From NCBI GenBank assembly GCA_964627125.1, contig CAZVJQ010000019.1, positions 1 to 33,340 of the forward strand: a stretch of 33,340 bases of DNA, read 5' to 3'. How positions within the stretch are numbered: position 1 is the first letter of the stretch; each line of letters starts with the position of its first letter. The translations under genes and the position numbers were made by a program. The DNA comes from Fastidiosipila sp964627125 (GTDB lineage: Bacteria; Bacillota; Clostridia; Saccharofermentanales; Fastidiosipilaceae). The notes under the pieces are model-generated. The model was not told where the DNA came from, made no database searches, and saw nothing but the letters and a program-made list of their open reading frames with translations. Shown here one piece after another: positions 24,262 through 30,722 of the stretch.

Positions 24262-25353
24262 ATGTTAAGAGTCGGAATGCTAACTTCAGGTGGTGACTGT
24301 CAGGGGTTAAATGCTGCAATGAGAGCAGTAGCAAAAACATTGTATGAGCAATATGATGATGAAGTTGAAATTTATGGTTATAAAGATGGTTATAGAGGAT
24401 TGATGCTTGGTGATTATAGAATCATGAGCAATGATGATTTCTCAGGAATTTTAACTTTAGGTGGAACAATTCTTGGAACTTCTAGACAATCATTTAAGAA
24501 TATTAATGATCCATTATTCCCAGATAGCGATGAAACTAGATTAGAAGCTATGGTAAGAAACTACAAGATGCAAAAATTAGATTGTATCGTAATTTTAGGT
24601 GGTAATGGTACACATAAATCTGCAAATGCATTATCACAAAAAGGTTTGAATGTTATTACTCTACCAAAAACTATTGATAAAGATATTTATGGTACTGAGA
24701 TGACCTTTGGTTTTGCAAGTGCAGTTGGTATAGCTACAGATGTTATTGATGGTATCCATACTACAGCTACATCACATGGTAGAATTTTCATTATTGAGTT
24801 AATGGGTAATAAGGCTGGTTGGTTAACATTACATGCAGGTATTGCAGGTGGTGCAGATATTATTCTATTACCTGAAATTGAATTTGATTTAAATTCAGTT
24901 CATTACGCACTTAATAAGAGACAACATGAAGGTAAGCGTTTCTCAATTATTGCTATGGCAGAAGGTGCTAGAAGTGTAAAAGATAATGAAATGTCTAAGT
25001 CTGATTTCCAACAAATGATGATTGACGAAAGATATCCATCACCATCATATAAATTGGCTGATAACTTAAACTCAATTATGGCTCAAGAAGTTAGAGTTAC
25101 TGTTCCTGGACATTACCAAAGAGGTGGTTCACCAAATCCTGCAGATAGAGTATTTGCTACTAGATGTGGATCACATGCCTTCGAACTTATTAGAGATAAG
25201 AAGTTTGGTAGAGCAGTTGTACAAATCAATAATGATATTACAAGTTTACCTCTTGACGAAGTTGCAGGTAAAACTAATAATGTCCCAGTAGATCATGACC
25301 TAATACTATCAGCTAGAGAAATGGGTATTAGTTTTGGTGATGAAAAAATATAA
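24262..25353 (+). CDS. pfkA: 6-phosphofructokinase, lysine-type active site
   Basis: This cytoplasmic enzyme phosphorylates fructose 6-phosphate to the 1,6-bisphosphate, the committed step of glycolysis. The 363-residue protein begins MLRVGMLTSGGDCQGLNAAM, with the nucleotide-binding GGDxxGxNA. The donor-site motifs are mixed. GGNGT (113-117) has Gly where PPi-dependent enzymes have Asp, which favours ATP. PKTIDKD (135-141) has the Lys usual in PPi-dependent and mixed clades instead of PGTIDND. MGNKAGWLTLHAGIAGGAD and AEGA match the clostridial lysine-type clade. ATP is my first guess for the donor; PPi cannot be excluded from sequence. AGGAGG precedes the ATG. Confidence 0.9.
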   Translation: MLRVGMLTSGGDCQGLNAAMRAVAKTLYEQYDDEVEIYGYKDGYRGLMLGDYRIMSNDDFSGILTLGGTILGTSRQSFKNINDPLFPDSDETRLEAMVRNYKMQKLDCIVILGGNGTHKSANALSQKGLNVITLPKTIDKDIYGTEMTFGFASAVGIATDVIDGIHTTATSHGRIFIIELMGNKAGWLTLHAGIAGGADIILLPEIEFDLNSVHYALNKRQHEGKRFSIIAMAEGARSVKDNEMSKSDFQQMMIDERYPSPSYKLADNLNSIMAQEVRVTVPGHYQRGGSPNPADRVFATRCGSHAFELIRDKKFGRAVVQINNDITSLPLDEVAGKTNNVPVDHDLILSAREMGISFGDEKI

Positions 25354-25375
25354 TTCTTAGATATTGGTGTGAAGA

Positions 25376-26752
25376 TTGGCAAGAAATACTGATTCAAAAA
25401 ATGATAATAATACTAATTCAGAGCAAGTGAGTTCTGATCCTACTAGTGTTGCAATAAATAATCTGCGCATAAGAAGAGCTAAAAATGAGAAGAAGAAGGG
25501 TAGACAAAGAGTAATCTTTATCTTCATTATTCTTCTCATTATTATTGCTTTGACCATGTCAGTTATTAACTTGATTTTTAGAAATTCAACTCCTGAGCCA
25601 CAGTTATACATAGTCACTGAAGATAACCTAGAACAAGACTTAAGAACAACTGCATTGATTTTGAGAGATGAAACTATTGTGGATGCAAATGCTAGTGGTA
25701 TATTGATGCCATATAAATCATCTGGCGAGAAAGTAGCCCAGGGAGATTTGATTGCAAAAACTTTCTCAGATGCAGCTATTCCAATTTTGGAACAAATAGA
25801 TATATTAGATCAAGAAATTTCTGAGCGACAATTAGAGCTGATTGCTTCAGGTAACGTGAGTGAAAACACTGATATTGATCAGATATATAACTCTTATGAT
25901 AGGGATTTGAAGGTTTACGTATCAAGATTAAGGTCTATTTCTAATGAAGAAATTGATATATCAGCGATGGCAAATATTGATGAGGAAATTGATCTCAAGC
26001 TAAGAGAAAGAAGTAGTGCATTAACAGCTATTGATTTTTATGATGAAGAGCTAAGTGAGTTAATAGGCCAGAGAGAGAGCTTACAAACTCAATTAGCAAA
26101 TTACGAGAGCAACATATATGCAACAAGTTCAGGAAATGTCAGTTATGTAGTTGATAGGTATAGTAGACCATTTAATCAAGACCAAATAGGTAGACTAACT
26201 GTGCGTGATTTTGAAGGTTATGATGCTTCAAGTAGTAAGATTGGTGCTCGTATTAATAGTGGCGAATCTGCTCTTAGTATAAGTTCTAGCTTTGAACAAC
26301 ATTATGTGATTATAGTCTCAGAGGAGGAAGCTGAAGATTTTGTTCTAAACAGTTACTATGATTTGAACTTCCCAAGACAGATAGTTGAAATTGAGAATGC
26401 TCAATTAAGATATATGGAAGAGATGGGTAGTGGTAATGTTAAGCTTAGTTTTGCAAGCTCAGACCATATTCATGACTTAGCTGATTCTAGACAGATTGAA
26501 ATTAGTGTCAGATTATTTTCACCTCAAGGATTCAAGGTTCCAAATAATGCTGTTCAAGAAGATGATGGTCAAGCATTTGTTATGGTTCTAAGATCAGGTT
26601 ATACCTACAGACAAGATGTTAATGTAATTGCTAGGGACCAAAATTATACAATAATTGAAAATATAGAAGAGCCAGAGCATGTACTAGCAGATGGTAGTAT
26701 AGTTATACAAAATCCTGAAGTTGTTGAAGATGGTGATCAGATAACTAACTAG
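25376..26752 (+). CDS. HlyD-like membrane-anchored protein (biotin-lipoyl-like domain)
   Basis: The 458-residue protein has a short hydrophilic, basic N-terminus, one membrane helix (about 46-68) and a large extracytoplasmic part. The first half of a barrel-sandwich hybrid fold is seen at about 97-130 (ANASGILMPYKSSGEKVAQGDLIAK). A helical hairpin (about 130-245) follows, then the second half (NIYATSSGNVSYVVD), as in HlyD-type adaptor proteins. Related proteins commonly lie just upstream of the sepF region in Clostridia, so an envelope or division-linked role is possible; I do not know the function. The start is TTG 25376: an in-frame stop lies directly upstream and the next Met is inside the membrane helix. 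The ribosome site is weak, and coupling to pfk 22 bases upstream is likely. Confidence 0.75.
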   Translation: MARNTDSKNDNNTNSEQVSSDPTSVAINNLRIRRAKNEKKKGRQRVIFIFIILLIIIALTMSVINLIFRNSTPEPQLYIVTEDNLEQDLRTTALILRDETIVDANASGILMPYKSSGEKVAQGDLIAKTFSDAAIPILEQIDILDQEISERQLELIASGNVSENTDIDQIYNSYDRDLKVYVSRLRSISNEEIDISAMANIDEEIDLKLRERSSALTAIDFYDEELSELIGQRESLQTQLANYESNIYATSSGNVSYVVDRYSRPFNQDQIGRLTVRDFEGYDASSSKIGARINSGESALSISSSFEQHYVIIVSEEEAEDFVLNSYYDLNFPRQIVEIENAQLRYMEEMGSGNVKLSFASSDHIHDLADSRQIEISVRLFSPQGFKVPNNAVQEDDGQAFVMVLRSGYTYRQDVNVIARDQNYTIIENIEEPEHVLADGSIVIQNPEVVEDGDQITN

Positions 26753-26779
26753 TAAATATAAGAGTATTGAATTTAAATT

Positions 26780-26810
26780 AGCACTTAGATGAAAATCTAG
26801 GTGCTTTTTT
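26780..26810 (+). terminator. Rho-independent terminator after the HlyD-like gene
   Basis: AGCACTTAGAT at 26780-26790 pairs with ATCTAGGTGCT at 26795-26805 (one G-U pair), with a GAAA tetraloop and six T. Confidence 0.92.
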
Positions 26811-27120
26811 CATGGAAAAACATGAGATTTTTGTAGAATTTCAGTTTTGAGCTAAAGATTTTGGATTCATATTACTTACTTGTAATATAATGTTGCTAAA
26901 ATTGCTTCTGTGTTTGAGAGACAAACAGATAACCTGTGGAAAAGTCCGTCTCTCGAGAACTGTATTCAATAGGAAAACAAAATATTGTGGAAAACTACTT
27001 AGAATACTTTGAGAATATTCTACTAAGAGCTAGATGTCATCAAGATAAGAACAGTATTTTAATGAAAAGTGCTTTTTGTTACATTATAATTACACATTAG
27101 TATTTCCTTGTGTTGTGGAC
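26811..27120 (+). other. Gene-free region before sepF with inverted repeats and DnaA-box-like sites
   Basis: No ORF of note is seen here. A possible promoter is TTGGAT at 26861-26866 with TATAAT at 26886-26891 (19-base spacer, long). Downstream are inverted repeats GAGAGAC/GTCTCTC (26916-26922 and 26948-26954) and TAGAATA/TATTCTA (27000-27006 and 27016-27022). Two copies of TGTGGAAAA at 26935-26943 and 26986-26994 are, on the minus strand, the DnaA-box variant TTTTCCACA. The region could be a long leader, a small RNA or a protein-binding site; no known RNA family is recognised. Confidence 0.35.
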
Positions 27121-27149
27121 TTGTAAAATAAAAACTGTACATCTATAAT
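27121..27149 (+). promoter_or_regulatory. Sigma-A-type promoter of sepF
   Basis: TTGTAA at 27121-27126 and TATAAT at 27144-27149 are exactly 17 bases apart. The start site would be near 27156, ahead of AAAGGAG and the ATG at 27183. Confidence 0.72.
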
Positions 27150-27182
27150 GGACATAGAAATTCTGCTAAAGGAGTACTTGTA

Positions 27183-27755
27183 ATGACAAATGTGTTTGGA
27201 AAAATTAAAGACTTATTCACCAACTATGATGACGAAGATTACGTATCCAATCTTATAGTAGAAGATGATGAGTATGAAGAATATTTAAATGAAGAAAATA
27301 ATGATGATGAAGATTTGGATGAAGCAGTTTATTCAATGAGAACATTTACTGAAAATATATCAACAAGAAATACAGCAAAGAGAGACAAGCAAGAGGTAAA
27401 AAGTATGAGAAACGCTGAAGAACCACGTCTAGTTAATTTTAAAGATGTAAATACTAATAAAGTAGTTATTATTAAACCTAGATCTTTAGAAGATGGACAA
27501 ACTGTAGCTAATCAATTGAAGGCTGGAAGAATTACTGTTGTTAACTTCGAAGAGACAGATGGTAGACTTGCTCAAAGAGTAATTGACTTCTTAACAGGGT
27601 CAGCATTTAGTTTGGGTGGAACTGTTTCACCTATCTCAGATTTGATTTTCATGGTGTCTCCTCTAAACATTACTGTAAGTGATAACTTAGATACTAATGT
27701 TTATGATGAAGATAGAGACTACTCAAATTTAAGAAATTTAGTTAGCGGTCTATAG
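27183..27755 (+). CDS. sepF: Cell division protein SepF
   Basis: SepF binds the membrane and the FtsZ C-terminus, anchoring and shaping the Z-ring. The 190-residue protein begins MTNVFGKIKDLF, an amphipathic membrane-binding helix. An acidic, disordered linker follows (about 15-80), longer than in many homologues. The conserved SepF domain (about 82-170) contains VVIIKPRSLEDGQTVANQLK, VVNFEETDGRLAQRVIDFLTG and FSLGGTVSPISDLIFMVSP. GGAG lies nine bases before the ATG. It has its own promoter. The YggS/YlmE gene that usually precedes sepF in Bacillota is not present here. Confidence 0.96.
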   Translation: MTNVFGKIKDLFTNYDDEDYVSNLIVEDDEYEEYLNEENNDDEDLDEAVYSMRTFTENISTRNTAKRDKQEVKSMRNAEEPRLVNFKDVNTNKVVIIKPRSLEDGQTVANQLKAGRITVVNFEETDGRLAQRVIDFLTGSAFSLGGTVSPISDLIFMVSPLNITVSDNLDTNVYDEDRDYSNLRNLVSGL

Positions 27756-27773
27756 GATAGTTAATAGCGTACG

Positions 27774-27789
27774 ATAAGTTTAAACTTAT
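27774..27789. repeat. Perfect 16-base palindrome downstream of sepF
   Basis: ATAAGTTTAAACTTAT is perfectly self-complementary. It lies inside a wider repeat, AGCGTAC at 27766-27772 with GTACGTT at 27823-27829 (one G-U pair). It may be an operator or part of an RNA structure in the sepF 3' region. Confidence 0.5.
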
Positions 27790-27844
27790 TAATTGTTCAA
27801 CTCCTTTCAAAAATGATTCCTAGTACGTTGTTGACTTTATGACT

Positions 27845-27885
27845 AAAGAAATAGAGAGGCAGTTTTATTGTCTCTCTATTTCTTT
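27845..27885 (+). terminator. Long hairpin terminator after sepF
   Basis: A 17-base-pair stem (27845-27861 with 27869-27885, one G-U pair) around a seven-base loop. The T-rich distal arm takes the place of a separate T-run, so it is a probable terminator of the sepF transcript. Confidence 0.65.
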
Positions 27886-27927
27886 GTCTATTAAATTTTA
27901 CTTAATTAAATATATTCTCAAATAATT

Positions 27928-27942
27928 TGCTATGATTACTAT
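27928..27942 (+). promoter_or_regulatory. Extended -10 promoter giving a probable leaderless mRNA
   Basis: TGCTATGAT, an extended -10 (TG at 27928-27929, hexamer at 27931-27936), is followed by six bases and then the ATG at 27943. Transcription should begin at the start codon. There is no Shine-Dalgarno and no other in-frame start nearby. Confidence 0.5.
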
Positions 27943-29127
27943 ATGGAAATTGAGAAGGCTAATGATGAAAAATTAAATAAGCAAGCCAAGAAGAGTGGAA
28001 GCAAGAGTAAAATTATATTAATCTTCGCTTCTTTAATTTTACTTGCACTTACTTTTTTACTTAGATTTATTTTAATTAATAATCCTCAAGCAGCTGAAAA
28101 TTACATAAGAAACATTTATACATACATTACTAGTCCATGGCGCTTTCTAAATAATTTATTCCCATTTTCTATTACTGAGGTACTTATCTATATTTTGATA
28201 ATTGCCGTCATTATTTTCACCCCGATTTCAATTTACAAGCTTATACGAGATAGCAATAGATGGAAGATGCTCAGAAGATTTTTAGCGGGATTTTTTACTG
28301 CTTTAATTGTTATTGCATCCTTTTTATTCTTCACTTTTAATTTTAATTTTGCCTTTGGCTATAACAGGAACTCCTTGGCTTCAAATATAGGTTATGGAAG
28401 TACTATATACGAGGAAGAAGATTTAGTTGAGGCTACTATGTATGTGGTTCAGCAACTAAATGAAATGTCTGAGAAAGTTAATAGAAATGAGAATTTAGAA
28501 TTTGAACCAGAATTAGAGATAGATAAATTCATGAGAGATGCTCATCTTGAATATGAGCATGCTAGTGAAATTAGTTCTAATGAATTCTTACAAGAGCACT
28601 TATACATGGGACCAGCAAGAGCTAAGAAAGTTTTATCCTCACCAATTTGGTCATATACTGGAATTGCAGGTATATTCATTCCATTTTGGATGGAGTCTAA
28701 TGTGAATATATCAACTACTCCTGATGAGATTATTTTTTCAACTTTGCATGAACTGGCACATAGTTATGGCTTTGCCCGAGAAAATGAAGCTAACTTCTTA
28801 TCGTTCTATGTAGGGTCAATGTCTGATAATATAGATATACGTTATTCATCTTATTTGCTTACATATACTCATTTAAACAATGCTCTATATAGATCTAACT
28901 ATGATGTGTGGGAAAGCATTTATACTAGTTTAGATAGAGCTGTTATTATAGATATACAGAAGAGAAATGCCTTTTGGGATCAATATGAGGGTCCAGTGCA
29001 AGAAGTTACTGACCAAAGTAACGATATTTATCTAAAGGCTAATCAACAAGCATCAGGGATAAGAAGCTATGGTGAAGTCGTTAATTTAATCATTGCTTAT
29101 TATCAAAAAGAGATTAAGAATATTTAA
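27943..29127 (+). CDS. DUF3810-like membrane protein with HExxH metalloprotease motif
   Basis: The 394-residue protein has three membrane helices in its first third (about 22-46, 73-97 and 110-135) followed by an extracytoplasmic domain. That domain contains HELAHSYGFARENEANF at 269-285: a zinc-binding HExxH (H269, E270, H273) followed by E280/E282 as candidate third ligand. This is the hallmark of the DUF3810 family, whose function is not known to me; a membrane metalloprotease is a reasonable inference. GIAGIFIPFWMESNVNI before the motif also fits. No ribosome site precedes ATG 27943; see the leaderless promoter entry. The ppx-like gene begins 55 bases after the stop. Confidence 0.8.
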   Translation: MEIEKANDEKLNKQAKKSGSKSKIILIFASLILLALTFLLRFILINNPQAAENYIRNIYTYITSPWRFLNNLFPFSITEVLIYILIIAVIIFTPISIYKLIRDSNRWKMLRRFLAGFFTALIVIASFLFFTFNFNFAFGYNRNSLASNIGYGSTIYEEEDLVEATMYVVQQLNEMSEKVNRNENLEFEPELEIDKFMRDAHLEYEHASEISSNEFLQEHLYMGPARAKKVLSSPIWSYTGIAGIFIPFWMESNVNISTTPDEIIFSTLHELAHSYGFARENEANFLSFYVGSMSDNIDIRYSSYLLTYTHLNNALYRSNYDVWESIYTSLDRAVIIDIQKRNAFWDQYEGPVQEVTDQSNDIYLKANQQASGIRSYGEVVNLIIAYYQKEIKNI

Positions 29128-29131
29128 TCTC

Positions 29132-29151
29132 AACCCATTTTAGAATGGGTT
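29132..29151. other. Hairpin between the DUF3810-like and ppx-like genes
   Basis: A perfect eight-base-pair stem (AACCCATT and AATGGGTT) with a TTAG loop lies 4 bases after the stop. No T-run follows on either strand, so it is not a classical terminator; it may stabilise or process the mRNA. Confidence 0.5.
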
Positions 29152-29182
29152 AAAATATTAACAAATACTCAGGAGGCTACTT

Positions 29183-30712
29183 ATGGCTGTAAAAAGGATA
29201 GCTGCTATAGATATAGGTTCAAATGCTCCAAGATTAATGATCGCTGAGTTAAGAGATAATTCTCTTCCAAAAGTTATTGATTCTGTTAGAGCAACACTTT
29301 CTCTAGGCGTGGACACATACAACAATAATCATATTTCTGAAGCAAGTATTAATGAGTTGTGTGAGATTTTAGAAAATTTCAAATTAAAACTAAAAGAATA
29401 CAATATTAAAGATTATAGAGTTGTTGCAACTTCGGCTGTTCGTGAAGCTGACAATAGAGATTTTGTTCTAGCTAGAATTAAGCAGAAGACTAAATTTGAG
29501 TGTGAAATTTTAAGCAACTCAGAAGAGAGATATTTACATAATTTAGCACTGTCTGAAACCTTCCCTATGTTTGAAGATTTAAGTATAGAAGGTATGGTAG
29601 TTGTAGATATGGGTGCTGGTAGCGTTCAAATTAGTTCCTATAAAGATGGAAATAGGAATATGAGTCAGAATCTAAAACTTGGCTACTTAAGAATGAGTGA
29701 GCTATTTTCTGAAATTAAGACTAGATCTAGTAATTACGATCAGATGATGAATGACTATATAAGTTCACAACTTCATTCATTAGGTATATTTGGATTGAAT
29801 TCAAATGATGACGTATCAATGATTGCCAACGGTAATGACTTAGAATTCATTAGAAACTTAGACTCATTAATTGACTTAGATGGAGATTACGTCAGTAAAG
29901 AGCAATTACTAGAATTATATTCAATTTTACAAAGAACAAGACCACTAGAATTAACTCTGCATCATAGTATTCCTTCCGATGTAGCTGGAAATATCTTAAC
30001 TATTGTTATGATTTTACTAAGGTTCCTGGATGCTTTGTCCCTAGAAGGATTATACATACCTAGAATGCAACTAAGTTTTGGGGTTATTTTATATAGAGCA
30101 ATTGAAGAGAAGCAATATGAATCAAAACATTCACACTACAATGATCTTATATCAGCAGTAGATGTCATGGTAAGACAGTATGGTGGATATATTGAGCACT
30201 TGGATGCAAAAGAGAAAGATGCATTAGCAATATATAAAGTTCTAGCTAAGAAACATGATTTTGCGGAAGACGCTGAATTAAAATTAAGGCTAACCGCTAA
30301 GCTAAGCGAAGTTGGGAAATTCATAGTTCCTGATGAATATGAAGAGACTTCTGCAGAAGTTGTGCTAGCAAATGAATTTATTGGAATAAGTGACCACAGT
30401 ACAGAAATCATTGCTAATAGCATTAGATATTCAGCTGGTATAGAGACTCCAATGTCAGATGAGTTGAACTACAGGAGTTCTAATTTTAGACAGCAAGTAA
30501 TTCAAGGAGCTGCAATTTTAAGAGTTGTAGATTCTTTAGAGTATTCTGCTAAGAATAAAATTAAGAGTATAAAAACTAAACTACGCAAAGGTGTTTTAAC
30601 TTTAGAAGTTGAAACTAATGAAGATTTAAGTTTAGAAAGATGGATGCTACAGCAAAAGGCTGTGTTGTTAGAAGAGTTTTTCGGTGTAAAACTAGTATTA
30701 AAGGAAGTTTAG
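29183..30712 (+). CDS. ppx: Ppx/GppA exopolyphosphatase-like protein with an altered active-site motif
   Basis: Ppx/GppA proteins release phosphate from polyphosphate or pppGpp. The 509-residue protein has the actin-like ATPase fold: the first phosphate motif is IDIGSNAPRLMI (D10, N14), then VVATSAVREADNR, then SNSEERYLHNL with the catalytic-glutamate pair E114/E115. The second phosphate motif, normally VDIGGGSTE, reads VDMGAGSVQ (142-149): D142 is kept but the metal-linked glutamate is Q149 and one Gly is Ala. A C-terminal HD-like helical region (about 310-500) follows. The ppk gene lies 10 bases downstream, which supports a polyphosphate role. CAGGAGG precedes the ATG. Whether the enzyme is active is uncertain. 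Confidence 0.87.
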   Translation: MAVKRIAAIDIGSNAPRLMIAELRDNSLPKVIDSVRATLSLGVDTYNNNHISEASINELCEILENFKLKLKEYNIKDYRVVATSAVREADNRDFVLARIKQKTKFECEILSNSEERYLHNLALSETFPMFEDLSIEGMVVVDMGAGSVQISSYKDGNRNMSQNLKLGYLRMSELFSEIKTRSSNYDQMMNDYISSQLHSLGIFGLNSNDDVSMIANGNDLEFIRNLDSLIDLDGDYVSKEQLLELYSILQRTRPLELTLHHSIPSDVAGNILTIVMILLRFLDALSLEGLYIPRMQLSFGVILYRAIEEKQYESKHSHYNDLISAVDVMVRQYGGYIEHLDAKEKDALAIYKVLAKKHDFAEDAELKLRLTAKLSEVGKFIVPDEYEETSAEVVLANEFIGISDHSTEIIANSIRYSAGIETPMSDELNYRSSNFRQQVIQGAAILRVVDSLEYSAKNKIKSIKTKLRKGVLTLEVETNEDLSLERWMLQQKAVLLEEFFGVKLVLKEV

Positions 30713-30722
30713 GTGAAATTAA

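Noticed and set aside
26931..26955. Resemblance to the RNase P RNA conserved region (GTGGAAAAGTCC resembles GAGGAAAGTCC)
   Set aside because: The rest of the RNase P core (the later conserved regions and the closing P4 strand) is absent from the following sequence, and the gap is too short and poorly structured.
26935..27122. Chromosomal replication origin
   Set aside because: There are only two reasonable DnaA-like sites, no obvious AT-rich unwinding element with box array, and no dnaA or dnaN nearby.
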